The notes: generated from the sequence alone by a model not told the origin. A stretch of 64,000 nt of DNA from Candidatus Altimarinota bacterium (GCA_020631075.1 JAHDHX010000005.1:1-64000); one strand, 5' to 3'; counted from the stretch's first letter, positions 27,709 to 37,576 are shown. Translations and numbers: made by a program.

Positions 27709-27736
27709 TTGACGAAATCATTTGCATTCATAAGCT
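27709..27736 (+). promoter_or_regulatory. Putative rpoC-rpsL-rpsG promoter
   Basis: TTGACG and TAAGCT are 16 bp apart and lie about 95 nt before the rpoC ATG. The leader is GC-rich and ends in a C-rich stretch without a Shine-Dalgarno site. Confidence 0.45.
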
Positions 27737-27829
27737 CCACCAGCTAAAGGCACCCCTGTGCCACGGCACCGCCGCTCTCGAGCGCGCGCGTGTCGGCCCT
27801 CCCTGCGTTTTTCACCTCACATTCCCCCC

Positions 27830-30800
27830 ATGGTTGATGTTAAGCACCTCCACAAGCTGAAGGACTTCAATTCGATTGCCCTATCCGTCGCTTCCCCGGA
27901 GGATATTTTGCAGTGGTCGAGTGGTGAAGTCACCAAACCCGAAACGATCAACTACCGCACCCAGAAGCCCGAACCCGAAGGCTTATTTTGCCAACGAATT
28001 TTCGGCCCAGTCAAAAACTGGGAATGCGCTTGTGGGAAGTACAAACGCATCCGCTACAAGGGCATCGTCTGTGAGAAGTGCGGCGTCGAAGTCACCCGCA
28101 CCATCGTCCGCCGTGAGCGCATGGGCCACATTAAGCTCGCCGTCCCCGTCGTGCACACCTGGTTCTTGCGGTCCACCCCGTCCAAGATCGGCCTACTCCT
28201 CGACCTCCCCGTCAAGAAGCTCGAACAAGTCGTCTACTTCGCCTCCTACATCGTCGTCGACGTCCACGACCAGTCAAAAGAAGACGAGATCACCAAACTC
28301 GAAACCGAATACGAAAAAGTCCTCGCCAAACTAAAAGAAGACAGCGCCGCACAGCTCAAAGAAGCCAAAACCGCCCATAAGAAAGGCAACCTCAAAGAAA
28401 AAGAACTCATCGCGCTGGAGGAAGAACTCGCCCAAGCCGCCGAGCAAGTCACCATCAATTTCAAAACCGCCAAAGAAGAGCTCAAAGGCTTAATCGTGGG
28501 GGCAGTATTGACCGAAACCCAATACCGCGAAGTGTCCATGAAATTCGGCCACGTCTTCCGCGCGGGCATCGGCGCCGAAGCCATCCGCGAGATTATTAAG
28601 AAGCTCGACCTCGAAAAATTCATCGTCCACCTCGAGCAGGAGTACAAGAAATCCTCAGGCCAAAAACAGAAAAAACTCATCAAACGGCTTAAGCTTGCTG
28701 GCTCACTGCAACGCTCTGGCATCCAACCCGAATGGATGATCCTGACCGTCATCCCCGTCCTCCCGCCAGATTTACGCCCCATGGTGCAGCTCGACGGTGG
28801 CCGTTTCGCCACCTCAGACCTCAATGACCTCTACCGCCGCGTCATCAACCGCAACACCCGCCTCAAAAAACTCATCCAGCTCGGCGCACCGGAGATCATT
28901 TGCCGGAATGAAAAACGTATGCTACAGGAGTCAGTCGACATCCTCGTCTCCAACTCCGTCCGTAATTCACGCGCTGGCATGAATTACGTCCAGAAGCGCA
29001 AACTGAAATCTCTGTCAGACATGCTCAAAGGGAAGCAGGGCCGCTTCCGACAAAACCTCCTCGGGAAGCGTGTCGACTACTCAGGTCGTTCCGTCATCGT
29101 GGTCGGCCCCACCCTGCGCTTGCACCAGTGTGGCCTCCCGAAATACATCATGATGGAGCTCTTCAAGCCCTTCGTCATCGCCAAACTCATCGAGTTTGAG
29201 CTCGCCTACAACGTTAAATCAGGCGAAAAACTGATCAAAGACGGTGAAAAAATCGTCTGGGATATTTTAGATGAAGTCATCCAAAACCGCTACGTCTTGC
29301 TTAATCGCGCCCCCACCCTGCACCGCCTCGGCATCCAAGCCTTCCAGCCCGTGCTCGTTGAGGGCAAAGCGATCCAGCTGCATCCGCTGGTGTGTGCCGC
29401 GTTTAATGCCGACTTCGACGGTGACCAGATGGCCGTGCATCTCCCCCTGTCAGACAAAGCCCAAGCCGAAGCCCGCGAGATCATGGTCTCCGCCCGCAAC
29501 CTGCTCAAACCCTCCTCGGGTGAGCCCGTCATCAACCCTTCCCAGGACATGGTGCTCGGCTGCTACTTCTTGACCCGCATCACCGAAGGCACCAAAGGCG
29601 ACGGCCTCACCTTCCCCAGCCGCGAGTCCGCCATGAAGGCCTACGAATCCGAACGCGTCCACCTGCAGGCCCCCGTCAAGGTACGCCTCAACGGCAAGAT
29701 CCACGACACGTCCGTCGGCCGCTTAATCTTCAACGCCATCCTGCCCGAAGACTACCCCTACCAAAACCAGCAATTCGGCAAAAAAGACCTCTCACGGCTC
29801 CTGTCGACGGTCTTCGTCAGCTACGGCACCGAAGTCACCGCTGGCCTCGCCGACGCCATTAAGGACACTGGCTTCACCTACGCCACCCGTTCAGGCATCT
29901 CCATTTCGGTCTACGACATCCACACCCCAGACACCAAGTCCAGCGTAATCGAAAAAGCCAACGACATCATCGACAACATTAACGCCCTCTACCGCCGCGG
30001 GTTAATGACCGACGACGAACGCTACGCCCAGACCATCCGCATCTGGTCACGCATTAAGTCCGAACTGACCAACGAAATGATCGGCTGCTACACCGACGAA
30101 AACGACATCTTTTATCAGATTGACTCAGGCGCGCGGGGAAACTGGGGCCAAATCGCCCAGATGGGCGCCATGAAGGGCCTCGTAGCCTCTCCGTCAGGTA
30201 AAACCATCGAGCTCCCCATCCGTTCCAATTTGAAAGAAGGCTTCACCATCTTGGAGTACTTCATCGCCACCCACGGTGGTCGGAAAGGGAAGTCCGACAC
30301 CGCGCTTAAGACGGCCGAAGCGGGCTACCTCACCCGTCGTTTGGTTGACTCCGTGCAGGACGTCGTCGTGCGGGAGGACGACTGCGGCACCGAAATCTTC
30401 AAAACCGTTACCAAGGAAAAATCCGACCAACTCGGAATGGACTTCCACGCTCGTCTTTACGGCCGCACCTTGGCCGCGGACATCACCGTCAAGAAAAAAA
30501 CCATCCTCAAAGCTGGCATCATTCTGGAGGAAAAAGCCATCGAAACCATTAAGGAGCACCAAGTCGAGTCCGTCGACGTTCGCTCCGTCATGTACTGCAC
30601 CACCCTCGGCGGCGTCTGCCAGAAGTGCTACGGCTACGACCTAGGGAATAACAGCGTCATCGACATCGGCACCCCCGTGGGGATTATCGCCGCCCAATCC
30701 ATCGGCGAGCCAGGCACCCAGCTCACCATGCGGACCTTCCACATGGGGGGCATCGCCACCGAAGGCGCGTCCATCACGCAGGGTCTCGCTCGGGTTGAGG

Positions 30801-31702
30801 AACTCTTCGAAGCCCGCACCCCCAGCGCCCCTTCCGTCTTGTCAGAGATCAGCGGTAATCTAGTCATTAAGAAAGGCCGCGACGAAACCAAGCTGATCGT
30901 CACCGCCAAGCAAGCCGAAGACGACGTCCACCACGTCGGGGCCGAGTTCGAGCCCGCCGTCAAGGTCGGCGACACCGTGCGTGAGAAGCAAATCATCGCC
31001 CGCGCCATCGAAGGCCGCCGCACGATCAAGACTCGCTCCGCAGGCAAAGTCACCGAAGTCACGCCCGAGCACATCACCGTGCACCAGTCAGAGGCCGCCG
31101 AGCGCACCTACATCGTCAGCAGCCGCACCACCCTGTTGGTGAAAGACGGCACCTACGTTGAGAAAGGCACCGCCCTCACCTTTGGCCACCTTGACCTCCG
31201 CCAGCTGATGGAACTCACCTCCGTTGAGCGCGTCCAAGAGTACATCCTCTACGAAGTCCAAGGCATCTACGCCTCGCAAGGGCAAGATATTAACGAAAAA
31301 CACATCGAGATCATCGCCCGCCAAATGGCGTCCAAAGTCCGCATCCTCGACCCAGGCACCAGCAACTGGCTCCCGGGCGAAGTCAAAGACTACGTTGAGT
31401 ACCTCCGCCAAAACCAAAAACTGGCCAAAAACAAGAAAAACAAACCCGTCATTATCGAGCGGCTTCTGTTGGGTCTCACCCGCATCTCCCTCTGGACAGA
31501 CAGCTGGCTCTCCGCCGCCTCGTTCCAGGAAACCATCCGTGTTCTGGTCGAAGCCGCCACCACCAAGCGCGTCGACCACCTCGACGGACTCAAGGAAAAC
31601 GTCATCATCGGTCGCCTCATCCCCGCTGGGACAGGCTTTGACAAGCACGAAGAACGCCGCGCCCGCCTGGCCGACCTCCGCGCAAAAGGCAAAATAAATT
31701 AG
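27830..31702 (+). CDS. rpoC: RNA polymerase subunit beta'
   Basis: This is the catalytic beta' subunit, 1290 aa. The start [16 protein letters not shown] is at 27830, not the 27758 of the ORF track. The N-terminal zinc site is [20 protein letters not shown]; the Mg-binding motif [12 protein letters not shown] starts near residue 526; the second zinc site includes [13 protein letters not shown]; the trigger loop region is around [16 protein letters not shown]. About residues 148-220 form a highly charged coiled-coil insert. rpoB is not upstream; the adjacent gene is an AT-rich orphan. rpsL and rpsG follow in the classical str order. Confidence 0.97.
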   Translation: MVDVKHLHKLKDFNSIALSVASPEDILQWSSGEVTKPETINYRTQKPEPEGLFCQRIFGPVKNWECACGKYKRIRYKGIVCEKCGVEVTRTIVRRERMGHIKLAVPVVHTWFLRSTPSKIGLLLDLPVKKLEQVVYFASYIVVDVHDQSKEDEITKLETEYEKVLAKLKEDSAAQLKEAKTAHKKGNLKEKELIALEEELAQAAEQVTINFKTAKEELKGLIVGAVLTETQYREVSMKFGHVFRAGIGAEAIREIIKKLDLEKFIVHLEQEYKKSSGQKQKKLIKRLKLAGSLQRSGIQPEWMILTVIPVLPPDLRPMVQLDGGRFATSDLNDLYRRVINRNTRLKKLIQLGAPEIICRNEKRMLQESVDILVSNSVRNSRAGMNYVQKRKLKSLSDMLKGKQGRFRQNLLGKRVDYSGRSVIVVGPTLRLHQCGLPKYIMMELFKPFVIAKLIEFELAYNVKSGEKLIKDGEKIVWDILDEVIQNRYVLLNRAPTLHRLGIQAFQPVLVEGKAIQLHPLVCAAFNADFDGDQMAVHLPLSDKAQAEAREIMVSARNLLKPSSGEPVINPSQDMVLGCYFLTRITEGTKGDGLTFPSRESAMKAYESERVHLQAPVKVRLNGKIHDTSVGRLIFNAILPEDYPYQNQQFGKKDLSRLLSTVFVSYGTEVTAGLADAIKDTGFTYATRSGISISVYDIHTPDTKSSVIEKANDIIDNINALYRRGLMTDDERYAQTIRIWSRIKSELTNEMIGCYTDENDIFYQIDSGARGNWGQIAQMGAMKGLVASPSGKTIELPIRSNLKEGFTILEYFIATHGGRKGKSDTALKTAEAGYLTRRLVDSVQDVVVREDDCGTEIFKTVTKEKSDQLGMDFHARLYGRTLAADITVKKKTILKAGIILEEKAIETIKEHQVESVDVRSVMYCTTLGGVCQKCYGYDLGNNSVIDIGTPVGIIAAQSIGEPGTQLTMRTFHMGGIATEGASITQGLARVEELFEARTPSAPSVLSEISGNLVIKKGRDETKLIVTAKQAEDDVHHVGAEFEPAVKVGDTVREKQIIARAIEGRRTIKTRSAGKVTEVTPEHITVHQSEAAERTYIVSSRTTLLVKDGTYVEKGTALTFGHLDLRQLMELTSVERVQEYILYEVQGIYASQGQDINEKHIEIIARQMASKVRILDPGTSNWLPGEVKDYVEYLRQNQKLAKNKKNKPVIIERLLLGLTRISLWTDSWLSAASFQETIRVLVEAATTKRVDHLDGLKENVIIGRLIPAGTGFDKHEERRARLADLRAKGKIN

Positions 31703-31736
31703 ACAAATCCCCCCAAACCCCTTAAGAAACCTCCCG

Positions 31737-32153
31737 ATGCCAACTATAAACCAACTCGTTCGCAAATCCCGCAAAAAGAAAACGCGGAAAGCCAAGGCAC
31801 CCGCCTTGCTTAAAAATTACAACTCGTTGAAAAACAAGTTCACCTATCTTGCTTGTCCACAGCGTCGTGGCGTGTGTACCAAGGTCACGACTACCACACC
31901 CAAGAAGCCAAACTCCGCCCTGCGGAAGATCGCTCGTGTCCGCCTGACCAACGGCCAAGAAGTCAACGCCTACATCATGGGTGAAGGCCACAACCTGCAA
32001 GAGCACAGCGTCGTGCTCCTTCGCGGTGGCAAGGTCCGAGACCTGGTCGGAGTGCGTTACCACATCGTCCGTGGCTCGCTCGACACCCAGGGCGTCACCG
32101 ACCGTAAGCAAGGCCGCTCCCGCTACGGCACTAAGCGCCCCAAAAAGAAGTAA
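31737..32153 (+). CDS. rpsL: 30S ribosomal protein S12
   Basis: S12 lies at the decoding centre. The product is 138 aa with the family signatures [23 protein letters not shown], and the conserved [15 protein letters not shown] (E. coli has KDLPGVRYH; the Asp that is modified there is kept and the following Pro is Val). It sits 34 bp after rpoC and 24 bp before rpsG, so the three form one transcription unit. No Shine-Dalgarno sequence is visible; upstream is AAACCTCCCG. Confidence 0.97.
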   Translation: MPTINQLVRKSRKKKTRKAKAPALLKNYNSLKNKFTYLACPQRRGVCTKVTTTTPKKPNSALRKIARVRLTNGQEVNAYIMGEGHNLQEHSVVLLRGGKVRDLVGVRYHIVRGSLDTQGVTDRKQGRSRYGTKRPKKK

Positions 32154-32177
32154 TTTTTCTAACTCTCCCCCCGTCAC

Positions 32178-32894
32178 ATGACCGAGGAAACAAAAGCAGC
32201 GGCCGCAGAAGCCGCCTCTGAAAATTCTGCCCCCACCCCCACAGACACCGCCGAAGCCAAACCCGCCGCGAAAGCAGACAAAGCGGAAACAGCTGAGAAA
32301 AGTGATACAGCTGCTGAAAAATCCGAGAAGACCGATAAAGCTGAGAAAAAACCAGCCAAGAAGCCAGCCAGTAAAACAGGCAAGAAAGACGGCAAACCCA
32401 GCGGCAAGCCAGACGCCAAAAAAGGCGGCGGCAAGACCATCAAGAAGGTCAAATACGTCAACCCGTTTAGCTACGACGACGAGCTCCAAATCAAACTCGT
32501 CAACTGCATCATGAAAAACGGCAAAAAGGCCCTCGCCCAAAAAATTCTCCGCATGACCTTTGACGAAATGAACCGCAAAGGTGACCCAGACGTAGCCAAG
32601 AGCTTCGAGCTCGCCATCCAAAACACCACCCCCACTATGGAGGTCAAACCCAAACGGATCGGTGGTGGTGTGTACCAGATTCCTATGGAAGTCAAACCCA
32701 AGCGCCAACGCAGCCTCTGCATCCGCTGGATCCTCGAAGGCGCCCGCAAGCGCAAAGGCATCCCTATGTACAAACGCCTCGCGCAGGAGCTCATGGACGC
32801 CTCACAAGACCTCGGCTACGCCGCCAATAAGAAAAAAGAAGCCCACCGGATGGCCCAAGCCAATAAAGCCTTTGCCCACCTCGCCCGCTACTAG
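32178..32894 (+). CDS. rpsG: 30S ribosomal protein S7 with long N-terminal extension
   Basis: S7 nucleates assembly of the 30S head. The product is 238 aa against about 156 in most bacteria. The conserved fold begins near residue 85 (NPFSYDDELQIKLVNCIMKN) and runs to the C-terminus. Residues 1-80 are a low-complexity Ala/Lys/Glu/Pro tail of the kind seen in unstructured regions. The extension is read through in a single frame with no better internal ATG near the core, so it looks genuine. fusA and tuf do not follow; a terminator does. Confidence 0.94.
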   Translation: MTEETKAAAAEAASENSAPTPTDTAEAKPAAKADKAETAEKSDTAAEKSEKTDKAEKKPAKKPASKTGKKDGKPSGKPDAKKGGGKTIKKVKYVNPFSYDDELQIKLVNCIMKNGKKALAQKILRMTFDEMNRKGDPDVAKSFELAIQNTTPTMEVKPKRIGGGVYQIPMEVKPKRQRSLCIRWILEGARKRKGIPMYKRLAQELMDASQDLGYAANKKKEAHRMAQANKAFAHLARY

Positions 32895-32949
32895 GCTGCT
32901 AGCGTTCAGGTTTCACAGCCACTGCGACCTTCATTTAGCAATAAACCCA

Positions 32950-32980
32950 ATAAAAAAGCCCCCCACGGGGCTTTTTTATT
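32950..32980. terminator. Bidirectional terminator between rpsG and thyA-family gene
   Basis: AATAAAAAAGCCCC/GGGGCTTTTTTATT forms a stem with a run of T on each strand and would serve both convergent genes. Confidence 0.85.
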
Positions 32981-33030
32981 GCGGAAGTTTTTCTACCCAC
33001 CTCTCTCTCCCACTCCCCACAACCAGCCCA

Positions 33031-33873
33031 CTACAGCACGATCTTCATCTTCCCCAAGCTCCCCTGTGGCGCATACTCACTTTTCAGCGCTCGCCACATT
33101 TCATCCACCAGTGCCTCATCCCCCGACTCCGCTCGGTCATACGCGTCCACGGGGCAGACAAATTTCACAGGCGGGTGCGTCACCGCTCGGCTGACTATCT
33201 CCGCCGCTTGTTCTAGGTGGATGTCATAAATGTGCGCATTGCTAATACTCACCGTCAGCACCCCCACCCCCACATTGAGCTTCTGCGCCAGCAAGTGCGC
33301 CAGCACCGCAAACCCCGCTACATCGTGCGGGTTCCCCAGCATCATGTCATTACTGCGTATCACGAGGTGCAAACACAGCCGCCCCCCCATCACCTGCACC
33401 GTGAAACAAAACGGACACGGCACATTCTTTTTGTGGGTGCCATTGGCCAGTCCGTCATCCGCAGGGTCCCACATCAGCACCACCCCATGGCGCGAGCTCG
33501 GGTCTCGACGCAGCAGTTGCACCAGCCCCGAGATTTGGTCCCGCCCAAAGTGCTTCCGCCAGCGGTACCCATAGGCCGACTCCACACAATTGTTTTGCTC
33601 CGCAAACTCATCCCAGATCTTCGTAAACCGCTGCAAAAACGCCAGATTCTTATTCCCCATCAAAAACCACACCTGCTCCGCCAAAAACACCTTCATCGGG
33701 ATCTTTCTCAGCGTCAGCAACGGAAAACCCTGCGCAAGGTTAAAACGCATCGTCATCCCTGGCAGAGACTTGCACATATGCCCTGTCCGCTGGTTTACTT
33801 CCTCTATCCCGTGTTCCAGCAGCTGTTGGAGTATCATCTGATACTGACGGTCATACGCATTGGTTTGATTCAT
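33031..33873 (-). CDS. thyA: Thymidylate synthase-family enzyme, dCMP-type Asp
   Basis: The 280-residue product aligns with ThyA along its length. The catalytic Cys153 is in NVPCPFCFTVQ (E. coli APCH), the phosphate Arg is kept in PSSRHG, RSND lies at 173-176, and sugar-binding HIY is conserved. The position of E. coli Asn177, which selects dUMP, is Asp184 (GNPHDVAG). Asp there is the hallmark of dCMP hydroxymethylases such as phage T4 gp42, whose RSNDVVFG and TVQ segments also resemble this protein. It may act on dCMP or be a divergent thymidylate synthase; the gene name reflects family only. The start at 33873 is the best alignment start; TACACT lies 13 nt upstream. Confidence 0.85.
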   Translation of the reverse strand: MNQTNAYDRQYQMILQQLLEHGIEEVNQRTGHMCKSLPGMTMRFNLAQGFPLLTLRKIPMKVFLAEQVWFLMGNKNLAFLQRFTKIWDEFAEQNNCVESAYGYRWRKHFGRDQISGLVQLLRRDPSSRHGVVLMWDPADDGLANGTHKKNVPCPFCFTVQVMGGRLCLHLVIRSNDMMLGNPHDVAGFAVLAHLLAQKLNVGVGVLTVSISNAHIYDIHLEQAAEIVSRAVTHPPVKFVCPVDAYDRAESGDEALVDEMWRALKSEYAPQGSLGKMKIVL

Positions 33874-33934
33874 GTTTGAGTGGCCGAGTGTATCCCCTAC
33901 ACTTATCTTGTACCATGACTCAGAGTCCTTGACA

Positions 33935-34480
33935 ATGCCCCCCCTCTTTACTGGTGACGAAATCATCAGCGACATCATCGACCTGCTCCCCGAAGCCATC
34001 GAAATCCTCTCCAGCCACGGTCTGGGGTGCGCCACCTGTCATATCAATGTCGCCGAGACCCTCCGCCAGGGCGCCCAGCTCCACGGCTTCACCGACGTTG
34101 ACCTAGCAGAGATCCTCACCGACCTCAACCAAGCCGCCACCGAGTTCGGGCTCGACCCGGCCCGCGCCCAGCGGCCCGACCCAGTGCTCACCCCCCGCGC
34201 GGCCGAGCGCATCCGCCACTTTCAGGCCGAAGACAACCTGCAAGGCCACGGGTTCAAGATCGAAGTCGAAGCCCTCACCGACGGCGAAGTCACCTACTTT
34301 CTCGACTTCCTCCCCGCCCCTGAGCCAGACGACCGCACCATCCCCAGCCAAGGCATCGACCTCTACCTGTCGCCCTACTCGCACACCCAGCTCCGTGGCT
34401 ACCAGATCGATTTCTCTGACGAGCCCACCACCTACGGCTTCACCATCACCCCCGTGTCCGCTTCGTCCCCCACTCCCTAG
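33935..34480 (+). CDS. DUF1858 domain fused to HesB/IscA-like domain
   Basis: Residues 1-65 match the DUF1858 / hybrid-cluster-associated domain: DLLPEAIEILSSHGLGCATC followed by the ETLRQGAQLHG segment. Residues from about 85 (LTPRAAERIRHF...GHGFKIEVEAL...YFLDF...GYQIDF) follow the fold pattern of A-type Fe-S carriers, but the three cysteines that bind the cluster are absent. Function is unknown; it may bind a partner or redox cofactor through the N-terminal CxxC. The start ATG 33935 is preferred to the longer ORF. The TAG stop is formed by the TA flank and first base of foldback copy 2, so the C-terminus may be truncated. Confidence 0.65.
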   Translation: MPPLFTGDEIISDIIDLLPEAIEILSSHGLGCATCHINVAETLRQGAQLHGFTDVDLAEILTDLNQAATEFGLDPARAQRPDPVLTPRAAERIRHFQAEDNLQGHGFKIEVEALTDGEVTYFLDFLPAPEPDDRTIPSQGIDLYLSPYSHTQLRGYQIDFSDEPTTYGFTITPVSASSPTP

Positions 34481-34668
34481 GGAGTGTTCACAGATTCGGT
34501 CTCGAAACAAAAATAGGAGATTTTTTGTGAGGGTAGTGCGAGGTTTGTAAAAGGTACCTTCGTACCTTTTGCAGTTCTCAAGCGCCCCCTCGCGAAAAAG
34601 ATTCATTTTTGTTCGAGATTTCTTTTTTCAATTTATCACTTCACTTTCACCGTTCTGTTAACACTCCC
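34480..34668. mobile_element. Foldback (MITE-like) element, copy 2
   Basis: This 189-bp element has ends GGGAGTGTTCACAGATT and TCTGTTAACACTCCC and TA on both sides. Internal inverted repeats include AAAAGGTAC/GTACCTTTT. It shares TIRs, size and the AAAAAGATTC segment with copy 1, but most of the interior differs. Its right-hand boundary gives TAGACG, which sits 17 bp before TACACT of the next gene and could act as a weak -35 box. Confidence 0.72.
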
Positions 34669-34691
34669 TAGACGCCCCTTCTCACCCCCCC

Positions 34692-34697
34692 TACACT
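34692..34697 (+). promoter_or_regulatory. -10 box TACACT, leaderless start
   Basis: TACACT ends 7 nt before the ATG at 34705, placing the transcript start at or next to the start codon. Confidence 0.5.
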
Positions 34698-34704
34698 CCC
34701 CACA

Positions 34705-35928
34705 ATGAAAACCATCGTCCTCGCCTCAGGCACCAGCAGCCGCATGGCCCCCCTCACAGACAAGATGTCCATCCCCTTCTTGGGCCAGACAATCTTCGCC
34801 CACCTACTGGGCAAAGCCCACCAAGGCGGCGCCAGCCACTTCCTTGTCGTGGGCAACCCCGACAATGAGGCCGACCTCCGCACCCAGCTCGACGCCCTGC
34901 CCTATTCCTACGACTTCACGCTCCAGACCGACCACCACAACGGCCAAGCAGGCGGCGTCCTCGCAGGCCTCTCATTGCTCACCACCGACGAGCCCGTCCT
35001 CATCATGTCAGGCGCCAACGACTACGTCACCGCCGCCGCCTACGCCGAAGTCATCCAAACCATTACCCAAGGGGCCGACGGCGCTCTTCTGGCCAAGCGC
35101 ATGACCGACTACTTCCCGGGTGGCTACCTGTCACTGCACGCAGGCACCCAGCAGGTGCAGTCAATCATCGAAAAGCCCCCCAAAGGCCAGCAACCCTCCG
35201 ACTTGGTCAATATCGTCTGCCACGCCTTCGCCAGCAGCCAGCAGCTGCAGCAGGCCCTCACCGCCGCCGCCAGCTCCGCCGACGACCACTACGAGGTCGC
35301 CCTTCAGCACCTGTGTGACACCACCACCGTGCAGGCCGTCCCCTACGCTGACCACTGGCAACCACTGAAGTACCCCTGGCACGTCCTCGACATGACCCAC
35401 CTCATGCTCAGCCAGCTCCCCGACGGCCAGACCATCGACCCCACCGCCACCGTGGCCGAAACCGCTCGCCTGCGGGGCCAGGTCGTCATCGCCCCTGGGG
35501 CCAAAGTCTTCGACTACGCCACCATCGTCGGCCCCGCCTACATCGGCGCGGAGGCCATCGTCGGCAACGGCGCCCTCGTGCGGGCGTCCATCATCGGCGC
35601 ACGGTCAGTCGTCGGGTATAATACCGAAATCGCCCGCTCCCACCTCGCCCCCGACGTCACCACCCATCTGGCCTACGTCGGCGACAGCGTGGTGGCCAGC
35701 GGCGTCAACTTTGGCGCCTACAGCACCACCGCCAACCTGCGGCTCGACCACGCCCCCGTCAAATTCACCGTCAAAGGCCAACGGCTCAGCACTGGCCGCC
35801 AGAAGTTCGGTGCCATCGTCGGCACAGGCGCCCAGATCGGCGTCCACGCCTGCCTCATGCCAGGCACTCGGGTTGAGGCTGGCCAGCTCGTGCCCCCCAG
35901 CAGCGTGTTTCCACCTCCTCGTTCTTAA
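34705..35928 (+). CDS. Sugar-phosphate nucleotidyltransferase with hexapeptide C-terminus
   Basis: The product is 407 aa. The N-terminal half is an NTP-transferase: LASGTSSRMAPLTDKMSIPF (cf. GxGTRMxPLT...K), with a product-binding SGANDYV and IIEKPPK. The C-terminal part (about 240-400) is a left-handed beta-helix of hexapeptide repeats (IGAEAIVGNGALVRASIIGA). This is the layout of GlmU-like or glucose-1-phosphate thymidylyltransferase-like enzymes. The exact sugar is not clear, and SPR in the active-site helix is non-canonical. It may feed rmlD or cell-wall precursor synthesis. Confidence 0.8.
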   Translation: MKTIVLASGTSSRMAPLTDKMSIPFLGQTIFAHLLGKAHQGGASHFLVVGNPDNEADLRTQLDALPYSYDFTLQTDHHNGQAGGVLAGLSLLTTDEPVLIMSGANDYVTAAAYAEVIQTITQGADGALLAKRMTDYFPGGYLSLHAGTQQVQSIIEKPPKGQQPSDLVNIVCHAFASSQQLQQALTAAASSADDHYEVALQHLCDTTTVQAVPYADHWQPLKYPWHVLDMTHLMLSQLPDGQTIDPTATVAETARLRGQVVIAPGAKVFDYATIVGPAYIGAEAIVGNGALVRASIIGARSVVGYNTEIARSHLAPDVTTHLAYVGDSVVASGVNFGAYSTTANLRLDHAPVKFTVKGQRLSTGRQKFGAIVGTGAQIGVHACLMPGTRVEAGQLVPPSSVFPPPRS

Positions 35929-35938
35929 GTTTTTTCTA

Positions 35939-37576
35939 ATGCCCACCGAGCAAATTTGTACCGTTACTGGTGAACCCTTTATTGTCTCTGATTTAGAGCA
36001 GTCTTTACGAAAAACTTTTGACCAACCAGGTCTTCCATCGACGACTCCGGCCATTCGCTTCAGACACCTAGGAGCATTTTGGCAGCACTGGAATCTTCAC
36101 CAGCGACAGTGTGATAAGACAAACCAGAACTTGATTTCCGTTTTTAGGTCAGATTGCCCTTACCCCGTGTACCAGCGTGACACCTGGTTAAACCACGATG
36201 ACACGGTTGGTGCCGTACCCAATTTTCATCAGTCAGTGTTTGCTCAGCTTTGGGAGTTTTTCCCTCAAAATCCGCTGCCACACCGCACAGGCAATGGCAA
36301 CGAAAATTGCGAGTACACGGATGACACTTGGTATTCAAAAGATTGCTACCTATGTCACAGCGTATACAAGAGTCAAGATTTACGATATTCTTATCGTTCT
36401 ATTGCTACTGATTCTTGTTTTTCAGTTTTTAGTATTAATTGTGAATTGTGTTACGATGTTACAAATTGCTACCAGTGTTATGAGGTTCGATATGCACTCA
36501 ATGCACAGAATTGCCACAACAGTGCATTTTTGTATGACTGTCGCAACTGTTCTGACTGTATGTTTTGTTTTAATTTAAGAAATGCTCAGTACTGTTTTGG
36601 CAATCAGCAATTGACAAAACAAGAGTATGAACAGCGAAAGTTAGAATGGAACCTCGCGTCAAGAAAGGTATATGACAAAGCCCAAAAATTTTTTCGTCGG
36701 ATGATGAAAAATATTGCTTGGCACCGTGCTCAAGACATAACCAAAAGTGAGGATTGTGTTGGGAGTTACATTGAAACAAGTAAAAACTGCTCGTACATAT
36801 TCTTCAGTCAAAAGAGTCAAGACTGTGTGAACATTGCGAGAGGGTATAATAACAAAGATTGTCTAGACGCACTCGCACCTTGTGAAGGAAAGCTTTCTTT
36901 TGCAACGGTGCTGTGCATGTTTCAGAGCTATGACACTGCCCTGAGTGCGCTGTGTACAGAGTGTCAGCATATTCGCTACTGCGCACACTGTTTTCAGTGT
37001 ACACACTGTTTCGGGTGCTGTGGATTGGTGGGAAAGCGCTACCACATTTTCAATCAGCCATACGCTGAAAAAGAATACCACGCCCTGAAGAAAACCCTGA
37101 TTGAGTACATGAAATCAACGGGTGAATGGGGACAATTTTTTCCAGGCCATTTTGCGCCGCAGCCGTACGACGAGAGTTGGAGCGGTTTTTATTGGCCGTT
37201 ATCTGACGCTGAGCAGGCTGCACAATGCTTTCGTACGGCACAGCCGATGACGCGTCAGCAGCATGATTATCACGACTCTGACACCATTCCAGATGTTCCA
37301 CAAGCCATCGATCACCAGCGTATTTACTGGGACGAAACGGCTGCCCGCCCCTTTCGCATAAGTTCAGCTGATCTTACGTTTTCTCAAAAGATTAACGTAC
37401 CATTACCACACCAGTACTACATGCGACGGATCCAGGAAAACTTTGCGTGGATGCCGTTTAACGGCGTACTTCGGCAGACGACGTGTGCAAAATCAGGTGT
37501 ACCCATCCAGACCAGCTGGCCAGCGGAATATGACGGTCGAATATTATCTGAGGAAGAGTACCTTAAAATACTGTAA
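35939..37576 (+). CDS. Cys-rich CPR-type protein of unknown function
   Basis: The product is 545 aa with dozens of cysteines, mostly in a run of CxxC and CYxC motifs from about residue 110 to 380 (DCYLCHSVYKSQ, CELCYDVTNCYQCYEV, YDCRNCSDCMFCFNLRNAQY). The family, as I recall it from CPR genomes, is sometimes annotated by mistake as a CaiB/BaiF protein; no enzyme motif is visible. Metal or disulfide binding is likely, but the purpose is unknown. The start is ATG 35939; the ORF track begins in another frame of the preceding gene. Lower GC than its neighbour, with a TAAGTT-like -10 box 7 nt before the ATG. Confidence 0.75.
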   Translation: MPTEQICTVTGEPFIVSDLEQSLRKTFDQPGLPSTTPAIRFRHLGAFWQHWNLHQRQCDKTNQNLISVFRSDCPYPVYQRDTWLNHDDTVGAVPNFHQSVFAQLWEFFPQNPLPHRTGNGNENCEYTDDTWYSKDCYLCHSVYKSQDLRYSYRSIATDSCFSVFSINCELCYDVTNCYQCYEVRYALNAQNCHNSAFLYDCRNCSDCMFCFNLRNAQYCFGNQQLTKQEYEQRKLEWNLASRKVYDKAQKFFRRMMKNIAWHRAQDITKSEDCVGSYIETSKNCSYIFFSQKSQDCVNIARGYNNKDCLDALAPCEGKLSFATVLCMFQSYDTALSALCTECQHIRYCAHCFQCTHCFGCCGLVGKRYHIFNQPYAEKEYHALKKTLIEYMKSTGEWGQFFPGHFAPQPYDESWSGFYWPLSDAEQAAQCFRTAQPMTRQQHDYHDSDTIPDVPQAIDHQRIYWDETAARPFRISSADLTFSQKINVPLPHQYYMRRIQENFAWMPFNGVLRQTTCAKSGVPIQTSWPAEYDGRILSEEEYLKIL

